From Macrococcoides animalis (lineage in GTDB: Bacteria > Bacillota > Bacilli > Staphylococcales > Staphylococcaceae): DNA of 64,000 bases. Positions 8,845 through 17,947 of the stretch are shown here, piece after piece. Both the position numbers and the translations under genes were made by a program. The notes beneath the pieces are model-generated. The model was not told where the DNA came from and did no database searches. It saw only the letters and a list, made by a program, of their open reading frames with translations. Location of the stretch: contig NZ_CP179727.1 in NCBI RefSeq assembly GCF_047425875.1, positions 1,612,001 through 1,676,000 on the forward strand, in the 5' to 3' direction. Every line of letters begins with the position of its first letter. The first letter of the stretch is position 1.

Positions 8845-9810
8845 ATGATGAAGAGAATATTCCTTGCACTATTAATAGCAATACTTGCAACTTCCGCGGT
8901 ACTAGATATTAAGAATTACGTATTAGGCAACAAGTTTGATCAAAATAAATTATACGATAGCTCTGGGATATATGAAGGATACCAAGAGGCTAAGGATGAC
9001 ATGACATCGAATTTTACTGATGCTGTAGGTACGAGTGGTTCTATTAACAATCGAATTTATAAACTACCAAACAATCATTACTATACTTTGCAAATGCTAA
9101 CGGGTAATTATAAAAAATCTACATATTTATATTCTGGGTTAATTGAAATTAAAAATGCTAACGAAACTGAATTAACTTTTCCAAAAAATAAATTAGAGCT
9201 GATTGTGGTGAATCATGAATTTAAAGATAAGTCATGGCAGGTGAAGAGTAAAGTTGGAACTTTTGATTTTGTAGCCGGTGACTTTGGTAATTCAAATCCA
9301 GATGATAGAAAGATGTCTGATGATGATGGTAAGAGAGGTCTTAGAATATCATTAACACCTAAAAAAGGTGTCACACGAATTAACAATAACGGAATTTGGT
9401 TAGATCATGCGAATTTCAAGGTTGGTATGCAAAACCAAATGAAAGTATATAAAAGTGAACAAAAAGCAATAAAATCGGTGAAAAAGGATGATTTCGGTAA
9501 ACTACTTGGTGTGATTCAAACAAAAGATATGAATTTTCATATTTTTAGGAATCAAGTGGATGTATTTAAAGAGATTACAGTAATTCCAGTAAGTCTTAAA
9601 GACAATCAAATAAAAGCAGGTAAGTTCGAACGTTTCACATTTGAAAAAGGTGATGGGATTAAAGAAGTCATTGAAGAGCGTATTGATGATGTAGATTATA
9701 TACTCAATTTCCAACAGAATAGTGAAAATATTAAAAAGATGAAAGATCAATTGAAAGATGGAAATATGCATATTGCAGTGGAAGTTAGAGGTGAAAAGAA
9801 TGCAAAATGA
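8845..9810 (+). CDS. Uncharacterised membrane-anchored or exported protein
   Basis: About 321 residues from the Met-Met-Lys start at 8845 (or 8848), preceded by AGGAG; the open frame begins earlier at 8812 without a ribosome site. The N-terminus is a basic patch plus a hydrophobic segment (IFLALLIAILATSAV) that serves as a signal or anchor; no lipobox Cys is seen, so most of the protein is extracellular. The rest is soluble, lysine-rich and without motifs I recognise; a central stretch rich in acidic residues lies near NPDDRKMSDDD. It overlaps the start of the DUF805 gene by 11 bases, so the two are co-translated. Confidence 0.7.
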   Translation: MMKRIFLALLIAILATSAVLDIKNYVLGNKFDQNKLYDSSGIYEGYQEAKDDMTSNFTDAVGTSGSINNRIYKLPNNHYYTLQMLTGNYKKSTYLYSGLIEIKNANETELTFPKNKLELIVVNHEFKDKSWQVKSKVGTFDFVAGDFGNSNPDDRKMSDDDGKRGLRISLTPKKGVTRINNNGIWLDHANFKVGMQNQMKVYKSEQKAIKSVKKDDFGKLLGVIQTKDMNFHIFRNQVDVFKEITVIPVSLKDNQIKAGKFERFTFEKGDGIKEVIEERIDDVDYILNFQQNSENIKKMKDQLKDGNMHIAVEVRGEKNAK

Positions 9811-10312
9811 TATGACAATGAAGGACGCTGTAATTGCATTTTGGATGAGAGGTTTTCAATTTTCTGGACGAGCGAGACGAAGAGAATATTGGTTAAATGT
9901 ATTGGGTACATTATTAATAGGATTTTCTTTATGGGCAATTATATTTATCATTGATGCTATTATGAATTACCGCTTTCATTTAAGCGATCATTTTAATTTT
10001 TTTAGATCTGAAATATTTCCTTATATCGCTACAATTCCAACTATGGCCCAAACTAGTCGTAGATTACAGGATATTAATATTAATGGTAAAGTTGCGATTG
10101 TTATTATGACAATTGATATCATTATTAGTTTCATTTCAACTCATGTATATTCAATCTTCCCGGTTGATTTTACGAATATGGGTGGCGTCACACCGATGCT
10201 TATCGTAACATTTATATTACTAATACCTTGGTTATTCCTATTTATTTGTAACTTTATTCGTGGTAACCATGGTCCAAATAAATATGGTGAAGATCCAAAA
10301 CAAATTATGTAG
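9800..10312 (+). CDS. DUF805 family membrane protein
   Basis: 170-residue integral membrane protein. The N-terminal FSGRARRREYW motif is the hallmark of DUF805, followed by hydrophobic segments (about residues 30-50, 95-115 and 130-155), a conserved RRLQD between segments and the C-terminal GPNKYGEDP typical of the family. Start ATG 9800 lies inside the end of the preceding gene, with GAGGTG upstream. The molecular role of DUF805 proteins is unknown to me; coupling with the exported protein upstream suggests a joint envelope function (inference). Confidence 0.85.
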   Translation: MQNDMTMKDAVIAFWMRGFQFSGRARRREYWLNVLGTLLIGFSLWAIIFIIDAIMNYRFHLSDHFNFFRSEIFPYIATIPTMAQTSRRLQDININGKVAIVIMTIDIIISFISTHVYSIFPVDFTNMGGVTPMLIVTFILLIPWLFLFICNFIRGNHGPNKYGEDPKQIM

Positions 10313-10322
10313 GATATATAGA

Positions 10323-10357
10323 AAAAATTCGTAACCTTAATGGCTACGAATTTTTTT
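10323..10357. terminator. Bidirectional terminator between the DUF805 gene and ktrB
   Basis: Arms AAATTCGTA and TACGAATTT with A run before and T run after; the genes converge here. Confidence 0.85.
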
Positions 10358-10359
10358 GT

Positions 10360-11688
10360 TTATCCTGTCAATATATCTTCTTTAGGATAGCTGTATAGTT
10401 GTTTGTTTGGTTTAGAGAATGTTAGAACCATTGTAAGGACACCGACTTTACCAATCATCATCATAAGAATGATAAGTAGTTTACCAATGACGGATAGTTT
10501 TGCTGTGATGCCTATTGTTAGTCCAACTGTTCCAAATGCTGAAATAACTTCAAACATCAGCGGTAAGAATGGGAGGTCGGGTTCAGCCATAACTAAACAG
10601 AATGTGATTGTAAAACAGAATCCTGAGCTCAGTACTGCAACGGCTAAACTTTTAAATAAGAAACGTGTTTCAATTGTACGTTTAAATAAACTTAAATGTT
10701 CATTTTGTTTGATGTAACTTAAAGTACCAAAGAGTATCACAACCGTGGTCGTTAGTTTAATGCCGCCAGCAGTGGATGTTGGTCCACCACCTATAAACAT
10801 TAGTAACATCATTAATAGTATTGTTGGTGTGGTTAATGCACCAATGTCTATTGTATTAAACCCAGCCGTTCGCGTAGTAATCGCTTGGAAGTACGACATT
10901 TGTAATTGGTCAAAGGTTGAATGTCCACCAATCGTTGCTTTGTTGCTATATTCTAAAAGAAAAATAGCAAGTGTTGCAAATAAGTTAATCAGTAATGTCC
11001 CTATCAACATCACTTTAGTATGAACACGTAGATGTCTATATTGCTTTGTTTTATATAAATCTAATATGACAGTAAATCCAATCCCCCCAATAATGATTAA
11101 ACTAGTAATAATAAAATTTATAATGGGATTTGTTTGATATCCTACTAGGTTATCACTGTGTAGTGCAAACCCTGCGTTATTAAATGCACTGACAGCTGTA
11201 AAAATACTATTGAATAGCCCTTTTCGAAATCCAAGTATTGGAATCCATTCCAATGCGAGTAAAAATGCACCAATACTTTCAAATATTAAACTGACAAAGA
11301 ATAAAATCAATACAAGTCTAATAATACCACCCGTATTCTGCTGATTCAGTGCTTCAGTTGCGAGTGAGCGGCCTTTAAATCCTACTTTCTTACCGAGCAT
11401 AATAAATACAATCATCGCTAAAGTTATAATTCCTAAGCCACCACATTGGACGAGTAGCATAATAATGATATATCCAATGTAATTAAAGTGTTGCGTAATA
11501 TCGATTGTTGCAAGACCTGTAACGGTAAATGCACTTGTAGCAATAAACAAACAATCAACAAAAGAAGTTGGTTGTTTTTGAGAGAAAGGCATATAAAGTA
11601 ATAACGAACCGATAATTAAAAATACTAAAAATGAACTGATAATAATCAAATATGGGTTAGATATTTTAAATTTACGTTTTTTTATCAT
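10360..11688 (-). CDS. ktrB: Potassium uptake channel subunit, KtrB/TrkH family
   Basis: 442-residue membrane subunit of a Ktr-type K+ (Na+-coupled) uptake system. Four M1-P-M2 repeats can be seen, each with its selectivity-filter glycine: FTVTGLATID (near residue 55), FNNAGFAL, TRTAGFNTID and FGTVGLTIG. It needs a cytosolic NAD/c-di-AMP-binding KtrA/KtrC RCK partner, which is not encoded in this window, consistent with the separated ktr genes of staphylococci. Start ATG 11688 has a weak AGG. It stands alone and converges on the DUF805 gene. KtrB and KtrD cannot be told apart here. Confidence 0.9.
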   Translation of the reverse strand: MIKKRKFKISNPYLIIISSFLVFLIIGSLLLYMPFSQKQPTSFVDCLFIATSAFTVTGLATIDITQHFNYIGYIIIMLLVQCGGLGIITLAMIVFIMLGKKVGFKGRSLATEALNQQNTGGIIRLVLILFFVSLIFESIGAFLLALEWIPILGFRKGLFNSIFTAVSAFNNAGFALHSDNLVGYQTNPIINFIITSLIIIGGIGFTVILDLYKTKQYRHLRVHTKVMLIGTLLINLFATLAIFLLEYSNKATIGGHSTFDQLQMSYFQAITTRTAGFNTIDIGALTTPTILLMMLLMFIGGGPTSTAGGIKLTTTVVILFGTLSYIKQNEHLSLFKRTIETRFLFKSLAVAVLSSGFCFTITFCLVMAEPDLPFLPLMFEVISAFGTVGLTIGITAKLSVIGKLLIILMMMIGKVGVLTMVLTFSKPNKQLYSYPKEDILTG

Positions 11689-11816
11689 CGTTATGCCTCT
11701 TTATTGTAGGATGTAAGTAAGGATAGCGTACATTAAGTTGACAAAAAATACAATTAAAATTTTTTCATCAATATGTATATAAAAATATTAATTTAAACTA
11801 ACTATATTGCATTATT

Positions 11817-11840
11817 CACTAGTAGATGATACGATATAGT
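11817..11840 (-). promoter_or_regulatory. Operator-like site upstream of the padR operon (distal)
   Basis: On the minus strand ACTATATCG-N5-TCTACTAGTG. The same bipartite 24-bp element occurs in the other orientation at 11908-11931. Likely PadR binding sites (inference). Confidence 0.55.
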
Positions 11841-11851
11841 TGTAAAAGACA

Positions 11852-11879
11852 TAGACAACCATATCTGATTAGATATATT
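11852..11879 (+). promoter_or_regulatory. Candidate promoter of the padR operon
   Basis: TAGACA at 11852-11857 and TATATT at 11874-11879 with a 16-bp spacer, located between the two operator-like sites. Confidence 0.4.
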
Positions 11880-11907
11880 ATACGTTTAATTTAAATTTTT
11901 TTATTTT

Positions 11908-11931
11908 ACTATATCGAAATGTCTACTAGTG
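11908..11931 (+). promoter_or_regulatory. Operator-like site over the padR leader (proximal)
   Basis: ACTATATCG-N5-TCTACTAGTG, ending just before the GAGAGGAGG ribosome site of padR; inverted partner of 11817-11840. Confidence 0.55.
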
Positions 11932-11945
11932 AGAGGAGGAGCAAT

Positions 11946-12272
11946 ATGAACATTCAATTGAAAAAGGGTGTTTTAGAACTGGTCGTATTACAAGAGATTG
12001 TAATCAACGATCAATACGGATATGATTTATCACAAAATATTTCAGAACATTTATCCATAGCAGACGGTACCCTTTATCCAATGTTAAGACGACTTGTATC
12101 AGAAGGATATCTAGAAACGTATATGGGAAAAACTTCAGGAGGTCCTGCAAGAAAGTATTACACAATTACTGAAGAAGGCAGATTACATTTAGAGCATTTA
12201 AAAAATGAATGGTATGACATGGTAAAAGCAGTGGACGCGTTAATCAAGAAGGGAGGACAAAAACATGAATAA
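11946..12272 (+). CDS. PadR-family transcriptional regulator
   Basis: 108-residue winged-helix regulator. The PadR core is clear: LKKGVLELVVLQ at the N-terminus, YGYDL, the DGTLYPMLRRL recognition helix region, the EGYL wing and RKYYTITEEG. ATG 11946 is chosen because it follows GGAGGAGCAAT. It overlaps the HAAS-domain gene by 8 bases, and a DUF4097 gene follows, an arrangement often seen in Firmicutes where PadR represses its own operon under envelope stress. The two inverted 24-bp elements at 11817 and 11908 are good candidates for its operators. Confidence 0.92.
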   Translation: MNIQLKKGVLELVVLQEIVINDQYGYDLSQNISEHLSIADGTLYPMLRRLVSEGYLETYMGKTSGGPARKYYTITEEGRLHLEHLKNEWYDMVKAVDALIKKGGQKHE

Positions 12273-12825
12273 ACACGGTTATTTAACTGCACTGAGTAAA
12301 GAGTTGAAAGGCTTGCCCCAAGGTGAATATGATTCACTTATGTTTGAATATGAATCACACTTTGAAGATGGTGCACTGGACGGTAGGAGCGATACTGAAA
12401 TTATGAATGAACTGGGTGACCCAGTTCAAGTTGGGAAAGAACTTAGAGCGATGTATCATGTGACAAAAGCGAAGTCTGATCCAAGTACGTCTAATGTCGC
12501 GCAGATGATATTCTCGATTGTTGGATTAAGCTTCTTGAACTTGTTTGTACTACTTATACCTTTCATCATATATGTAAGTATTATGGTAGCTTTCGCATTT
12601 GGAGCATTAATGATGGTATTGTCACCTATATTCTTAGTCATGGACGTAATATTTAACGGTATGCAAGCTGTAAATCTATTTGAAATATTTATGACGGTAT
12701 TCTGTGTGGGATTTGGATTGCTTTTTGGACTTGCATTACTAAAAGTCATGCAATTTGTGAACCGATTTATTGTGAAGTACATCAAATTCAATAAAAATAT
12801 CATTCAAGGAGGGTACGAATCATGA
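12265..12825 (+). CDS. HAAS/DUF1700-type membrane signalling protein
   Basis: 186 residues. The first 75 form the HAAS/DUF1700 helical domain (LKGLPQGEYDSLMFEYESHF, then DGRSDTEIMNELGDP), followed by hydrophobic segments at about 75-130 and 135-160. Such proteins accompany PadR regulators and DUF4097 proteins, and probably link the membrane to the regulator. The start overlaps padR by 8 bases and the end overlaps the next gene by 4 (ATGA), so the three are tightly coupled. Confidence 0.85.
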   Translation: MNKHGYLTALSKELKGLPQGEYDSLMFEYESHFEDGALDGRSDTEIMNELGDPVQVGKELRAMYHVTKAKSDPSTSNVAQMIFSIVGLSFLNLFVLLIPFIIYVSIMVAFAFGALMMVLSPIFLVMDVIFNGMQAVNLFEIFMTVFCVGFGLLFGLALLKVMQFVNRFIVKYIKFNKNIIQGGYES

Positions 12826-13574
12826 AGAAAATTTTAATGATTGCACTGAGCTTAATGGTCATAGGGATGATTGGTATGGCAATAAGTAGTATGGTATTTG
12901 GTATTGGTAGTACTTACGGACAATATAATCATGAAGAAGTGATTACTAAAGATTTTAAACAAGTTGATATTGAAGTGAATACGTTGTCGATGGAAGTCAT
13001 CAATACAAAGGATAACGAAGCTGCAATTGAAATTAAGAATGCCAAAAATGAAAATCAAGTGAAGTATGAAGTCCAAGATGATACTTTAAAAATTACGGGT
13101 GGAGAATCAAAAGGGATTAACGTTGACTTCAACTTTGGCTTTACTGAAGAAGAAGATAATATGAAAGTCATCGTACATTTACCGCAAACCCAATATGAAC
13201 AATTTAAAGTTAATGCAGACGTAGGTGATATCGATATTGATACACTCGATGCTAAAGTTGCTACAATTGATTTAAATGTAGGTGATGTTAAAGTAAATGA
13301 AGTGCTAGCAAAAGACCTTCAATTTAAGGTCGATGTCGGAGATTTAACATTAAGAAATATAAATAAAGATATCAATTTAAAAGGTAACGTTAATGTAGGT
13401 AATGCAGATATTTACTACAAAGAAAAACCAGACAATGTTAATATTGTCACTGATACAAAAATGGGTGATATAACATTAAACGATGTGATTCCAAAAGGCG
13501 GTATGGTTGGTAAAGGGGAACACAAGATTGATTTAGAATCTAATATGGGCGATATATCTATCGATTTAGAATAA
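12822..13574 (+). CDS. DUF4097-type (putative adhesin, beta-helix) exported protein
   Basis: 250 residues with an N-terminal membrane segment (about 4-24) and a Ser/Gly-rich junction, then a repetitive beta-rich body. Repeats of the form G-D-(I/V)-x-(I/V) occur about every 20 residues (VGDIDID, VGDVKVN, VGDLTLRN, VGNADIY, MGDITLND, MGDISID), the DUF4097/Toast-rack pattern of a right-handed beta solenoid outside the membrane. It is last in the padR operon and ends in a strong terminator. Its role may be an envelope sensor or scaffold; adhesin in the family name is only a guess. Confidence 0.85.
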   Translation: MKKILMIALSLMVIGMIGMAISSMVFGIGSTYGQYNHEEVITKDFKQVDIEVNTLSMEVINTKDNEAAIEIKNAKNENQVKYEVQDDTLKITGGESKGINVDFNFGFTEEEDNMKVIVHLPQTQYEQFKVNADVGDIDIDTLDAKVATIDLNVGDVKVNEVLAKDLQFKVDVGDLTLRNINKDINLKGNVNVGNADIYYKEKPDNVNIVTDTKMGDITLNDVIPKGGMVGKGEHKIDLESNMGDISIDLE

Positions 13575-13578
13575 ATTA

Positions 13579-13620
13579 AAAATCATGCTGTTGATATTAT
13601 TCAACAGCATGATTTTTTTG
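13579..13620. terminator. Terminator of the padR operon, bidirectional with the symporter gene
   Basis: AATCATGCTGTTGA / TCAACAGCATGATT stem followed by a T7 run. Confidence 0.9.
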
Positions 13621-13637
13621 TTTTTATAGAAAAGATA

Positions 13638-15194
13638 TTATTTTTTTAAGCCTTCAGGGAACGGTGAGATATCAATACCAAATACAAAAGGTACGATTAA
13701 GTATACGGCAATGACAATAATGACGCAGGCGATTAAGTTAAGCCAGAATCCGGTAGATGCCATTTCTCGTATACTCACTTTACCTGTACCAAATACGATG
13801 GCGTTTGGTGGTGTTCCAACAGGTAACATGAAAGCACAGTTAGCGCCCATTGCAGCTGGAATCATCAATGCTAAAGGATGTACGTTGATTGCGAGTGCCA
13901 GTGCTGCTAAGATTGGTAGGATCATTGTGGCAGTTGCTGTATTTGATGTAATTTCTGTTAAGAATAATACAAATAAAGCGGTCACTGTAATGATTAAGAT
14001 AATTGGCATCCCTTTTAGTAAAATCAATTGATCACTTAACCAAGCATCGAGTTTACTTGTTGTTATAGCATTCGCCAGCGCTAGCCCACCACCGAATAAT
14101 AGTAATACACCCCAAGGTATTTCTTTTGCTACTGACCAATCAAGTAAACGACCTGATTTTCTTTTTGTAGGAATCATAAATAATAGAATTGAAATAAACA
14201 TTGCGATTGTTCCATCTTGTATGAGCTTGAGTGCTGGGATGTTAGCAAAGAAGAAACCACGGACAATCCAAAGTGTTGCTGCAAGTAAGAAGATAGCTAA
14301 TATAATTTTTTCTTCACGTGTTGTCTTTCCGAGCTTTTGTAATTCACGATCGATAACTTCTTTACCTCCAGGGAGTTCAGTCATATCAGATTTGAACGCA
14401 AAGTGATGTAAATAAAGCCATGTAATGAGTAAAAGAATAATGACACTTGGTACTCCGACAACCATCCATTGTCCAAAGCCAATTTCAAATCCAAATATTT
14501 CTTTCATTTGCCCAGCAAGTAATATTAGGGGTGGCGTTCCAATTAATGTCCCCATACCACCAATCGTCCCAGCATATCCGATTGCGAGTACTAAAGTTTT
14601 CTCGAACTTTCTTAAATTTTCTGTGACTTGATTCGAACTTAATACTTCAGCCTCAGCAATTAATGCTAAGCCAATTGGAATCATAATCATAACCGCAGCA
14701 GTATTAGACACGAACATACTCATCACACCCGTTGCCATCATAAAACCTAATATAATTTTGGAGGTTGTTGTGCCAACTTTTTGGATAATATTTAAAGCAA
14801 TACGTGTATGTAAGTTCCACTGTTCCATTGCGATGGCTAAAATAAAACCACCCATAAACAAGAAGATAATATCATTTCCATAATTTGCTGCAACTTTTCC
14901 AGCATCCATAATTTGTCCCATTGGAAATAATACGAGTGGTAATAACGATGTGACAGCGATAGGAATGGGTTCAGTAATCCACCATGTCGCAATCCAGAGT
15001 GTTGCTGCAAGAACGAAACGTGCAGGTCCAACTAGTCCTGGTGGTTGAATAAAAAATTGAAATAATATGAATAATAATGGCCCTAAAATCAACCCAATCA
15101 ATTGAACTTTGTTATACCCAACAGCATGGTGGATATCAAGTTCAGGCTCTGAAAAATGCGTCAAATAATCTTTCTTTTGAATCGGAAATTTCAC
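13638..15194 (-). CDS. sdcS: Sodium-coupled dicarboxylate symporter (DASS/SLC13 family)
   Basis: 518-residue secondary transporter for C4-dicarboxylates such as succinate, fumarate and malate. The two diagnostic SNT motifs of DASS carriers are present (VSNTAAVM near residue 165 and TSNTATATM near 420), each paired with a conserved TPPx segment (IGTPPLIL, VGTPPNAI) that forms substrate and sodium sites. About 11-12 hydrophobic segments. The start is GTG 15194, preceded by GGGGGAA. It lies alone between a terminator and a 160-bp gap, so it is probably monocistronic. Confidence 0.9.
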   Translation of the reverse strand: MKFPIQKKDYLTHFSEPELDIHHAVGYNKVQLIGLILGPLLFILFQFFIQPPGLVGPARFVLAATLWIATWWITEPIPIAVTSLLPLVLFPMGQIMDAGKVAANYGNDIIFLFMGGFILAIAMEQWNLHTRIALNIIQKVGTTTSKIILGFMMATGVMSMFVSNTAAVMIMIPIGLALIAEAEVLSSNQVTENLRKFEKTLVLAIGYAGTIGGMGTLIGTPPLILLAGQMKEIFGFEIGFGQWMVVGVPSVIILLLITWLYLHHFAFKSDMTELPGGKEVIDRELQKLGKTTREEKIILAIFLLAATLWIVRGFFFANIPALKLIQDGTIAMFISILLFMIPTKRKSGRLLDWSVAKEIPWGVLLLFGGGLALANAITTSKLDAWLSDQLILLKGMPIILIITVTALFVLFLTEITSNTATATMILPILAALALAINVHPLALMIPAAMGANCAFMLPVGTPPNAIVFGTGKVSIREMASTGFWLNLIACVIIVIAVYLIVPFVFGIDISPFPEGLKK

Positions 15195-15356
15195 CCAAGT
15201 TCCCCCTTTAATAAATTGAATTATCAGTATATAAATATTGTATCAAAATTATGTATCTTTATGAAAGGGGTTACAAAGGTGAAATGTGTAAAATAACTAT
15301 TCAATTTATTATCAAATATAATAAGTAAAAATTATATTTTAAATTAAAACAAATTA

Positions 15357-16577
15357 TTAATTAATGCTTTTTACGATTTCACCATCCTTAATAACAACTT
15401 TAATATTATCGGTAACTCTTAACACGCTGATATCTTTAAGAGGATCTTTATCAACTAATATCAGGTCAGCTAAATAGTCTTTTTCAATTTTTCCTAATTT
15501 ATCAATACACAGACACTCTGCTGCAGTTAATGTCGATGCTCGAATCGCTTCTATTGGTGTCATACCATGTTCAACCATTAATTCCAACTCTCTAAGATTT
15601 GTCCCATGTTTAAAGACACCTGCATCAGTCCCCATAGCTATTTTTACCCCTTTTTGATGCGCAAGTTTAAAGCTATTGATGTGATCTTGTAATACCTCAT
15701 TAGATTTATCTATGGCCACTTGACTCATCCCTAATTCTTCTGCAAATTCTAATACAGAAACTGGTGCTAGAAGCGTAGGTACTAAATATGTCCCTTTATC
15801 AACCATTTTTTCTGCGACCTCATCGTCTAAATATATTCCATGTTCAATTGAATGAATGCCTGCTTCAACACATTGTTTAATACCTTCTAGACCTTGTGCA
15901 TGAGCCATTACTTTTAAGTTATTTCTAAACTTTGCTTCTTCAACAATAACTTTCAATTCATCCAATGAGAACTGTGTAAAATTTGGATGATCTGTTGGGG
16001 AAGATACACCACCAGTTGCATGAACTTTAACAACATCAGCACCAGCACGTAATATCTCTCTTGTTTTTTTTCTAACTTCTTCAATACCATCACATAATCC
16101 ATGCGGCATTCCTGGATAATTAGCTTGTATTAAATCAAGGATATTTCCAGAGTACTGATAGCCATCTCCGTGTCCGCCAGTGATAGTGAGTGCATTAATA
16201 CTGACTATCGTTCTTGGTCCAATAAATAATTTATCTTCAATTGCGCGCTTATAACCTAAGTCAGCACCTAATGCATCACGTACAGTAGTAACACCTGCGT
16301 CAATAGTACGCTTTGCGTAATCCATTGCTTGATAGAAGTTATATGAAAATGGAGTGGTTAACATTTGCTCAATGGGTTTAAATTCAACCATCATATGAAC
16401 ATGACTGTCTATCATTCCCGGTAGTAAATATTGATTATTAGCATTAATTACAATATCAGCATCTTCTTTTTGATTAAAGGACTGAATCTTGTTATCAACG
16501 ATATAAACACTTTTTTGTTCCTTATATCGACCACTATCTACATCTAAAATATTTACATTATTAATTAAAATACTCAT
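15357..16577 (-). CDS. Metal-dependent amidohydrolase (imidazolonepropionase/prolidase-like)
   Basis: 406-residue TIM-barrel hydrolase of the amidohydrolase superfamily. Metal and catalytic residues are visible in order: DSHVHM (strand 1 HxH), VVKVHATGG with the Lys that is usually carboxylated, MAHAQG, SIEHGIYL and GTDAG (catalytic Asp). N- and C-terminal strands form the small beta sandwich. Relatives hydrolyse N-acyl amino acids or Xaa-Pro dipeptides, but the substrate cannot be read from the sequence. It is 25 bases after the permease at 16603 on the same strand, so the permease may import its substrate or export the product. Confidence 0.85.
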   Translation of the reverse strand: MSILINNVNILDVDSGRYKEQKSVYIVDNKIQSFNQKEDADIVINANNQYLLPGMIDSHVHMMVEFKPIEQMLTTPFSYNFYQAMDYAKRTIDAGVTTVRDALGADLGYKRAIEDKLFIGPRTIVSINALTITGGHGDGYQYSGNILDLIQANYPGMPHGLCDGIEEVRKKTREILRAGADVVKVHATGGVSSPTDHPNFTQFSLDELKVIVEEAKFRNNLKVMAHAQGLEGIKQCVEAGIHSIEHGIYLDDEVAEKMVDKGTYLVPTLLAPVSVLEFAEELGMSQVAIDKSNEVLQDHINSFKLAHQKGVKIAMGTDAGVFKHGTNLRELELMVEHGMTPIEAIRASTLTAAECLCIDKLGKIEKDYLADLILVDKDPLKDISVLRVTDNIKVVIKDGEIVKSIN

Positions 16578-16602
16578 GCGAATCCTCCTATATAATTAAT
16601 CA

Positions 16603-17760
16603 TTAAATTAAATCCATTACAAAACTTGCAATAAAAACAGATGAAATTGTTACTGTAACAAATCCTCCAATTAACATCGGAGTCACCAATTCATTCATAA
16701 TCTGTTCAGTCTCAACTTCATTCTTCCCATGACTACGTGCAACTTCTTGACATAAAATATAATCACCAGGAAATCCAAACAAAGCTGTTAATGCAACAGG
16801 CATCCCTTTATTAACAGGCCACTTAAGTAATTTAGATGCAATAAATCCCCCTAAAGTTATCCCCAGAGATCCTAAAAGTAATATGCCTAAAACTGGAGCA
16901 ATATTTTGTAAAACATCTTGAGGTTTAACTCCACCCATTGATCCAATTACGACAAAGATGACAGCAATAACAAAAAAATTAAGTGAATTTGCTTTTTCCA
17001 AAGCATTTTGAGGAAGTACTTTAGTATTCAATAATAAAATACCAAATATTAAACAAAATATTGTAAAGTGAATACCGGTAATTTTCCCTAACCAAATTCC
17101 AATTGAAGCGAAAACAAAAATAATAAATAAACGCACTGTGTTGTTATTTAGAATCGTGATTTTAGAATGAGTATTTAACTCTTTTTTTACATCCAATGCT
17201 TGTATTTCTTCATTTCTCAATCGCTGAACATAATCTTTAGAGATATACTGATTCATAAAATAAGATGCAAGAGGCATTCCGATGACGCCTTGAAGAGCTT
17301 GTACCAATGAAGGGACAACGATAAGAGAAGTTAGACCAAGTGCAGTTAACTTTTCGTTGGTAATGAGTAAAGCAATTACCCCTCCAGCAACCGGACCTAA
17401 ACCGCTGGCTGCAGTAGGGAAGCCATAAATTGGAGTAATAATTCCTAAAATTAACAAGGTGGCCCCGATAAGACCTGCAAGAGATATAACAACTGCTTTC
17501 CATTGAACTTTAAGAACGCTGATTGGCATTATTGTACCCATATGTAATATAAGTGGCCCAATAAGTACTGCACCTAATGCGGGTAAGGTAGAATATTCTA
17601 GTATTTTAGGTGGAAAGATGCCTAGCCATGATAAAAGAAGAAATCCTAACATAGCAGTAAGTAACATAGGGACTCTTGCACGTGTATAAATAGAGATGAC
17701 CTCACCTAGTGCAATGAGTGAGAAAATAATTGTTGTTGCAATAATCGGTTCTTTAATCAT
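16603..17760 (-). CDS. Multi-pass membrane permease of uncertain family
   Basis: About 385 residues with 10-12 hydrophobic helices and a polar loop around residues 175-205. Glycine-rich stretches (SGLGPVAGGVIALL and ALFGFPGDYILCQE) occur near the middle and near the end, which gives a two-repeat look like GltS-type or related secondary carriers. I cannot name the family. I prefer ATG 17760 over 17769 because GAAAGGA then has normal spacing. It is first in a two-gene operon with the amidohydrolase, suggesting transport of a peptide, acyl amino acid or related compound (inference). Confidence 0.7.
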   Translation of the reverse strand: MIKEPIIATTIIFSLIALGEVISIYTRARVPMLLTAMLGFLLLSWLGIFPPKILEYSTLPALGAVLIGPLILHMGTIMPISVLKVQWKAVVISLAGLIGATLLILGIITPIYGFPTAASGLGPVAGGVIALLITNEKLTALGLTSLIVVPSLVQALQGVIGMPLASYFMNQYISKDYVQRLRNEEIQALDVKKELNTHSKITILNNNTVRLFIIFVFASIGIWLGKITGIHFTIFCLIFGILLLNTKVLPQNALEKANSLNFFVIAVIFVVIGSMGGVKPQDVLQNIAPVLGILLLGSLGITLGGFIASKLLKWPVNKGMPVALTALFGFPGDYILCQEVARSHGKNEVETEQIMNELVTPMLIGGFVTVTISSVFIASFVMDLI

Positions 17761-17947
17761 AACTATCATCCTTTCTTTTATAAATTACTGACTATTTTAA
17801 CACTTTAAAGCGTTGTGTCAATAAAAAATCAGAATATTTACATTATTTAAATAATAATTAATATATTTATTACAAAATTAACTTTTGCTTTAGTACAAAC
17901 TCCTATATAATCAACTAAGAGAAATTCAAACATTAAGGATGTTAGAA

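Noticed and set aside
10403..11023. Plus-strand frames opposite ktrB
   Set aside because: Complement of a conserved membrane channel gene; hydrophobic codon bias creates long antisense frames.
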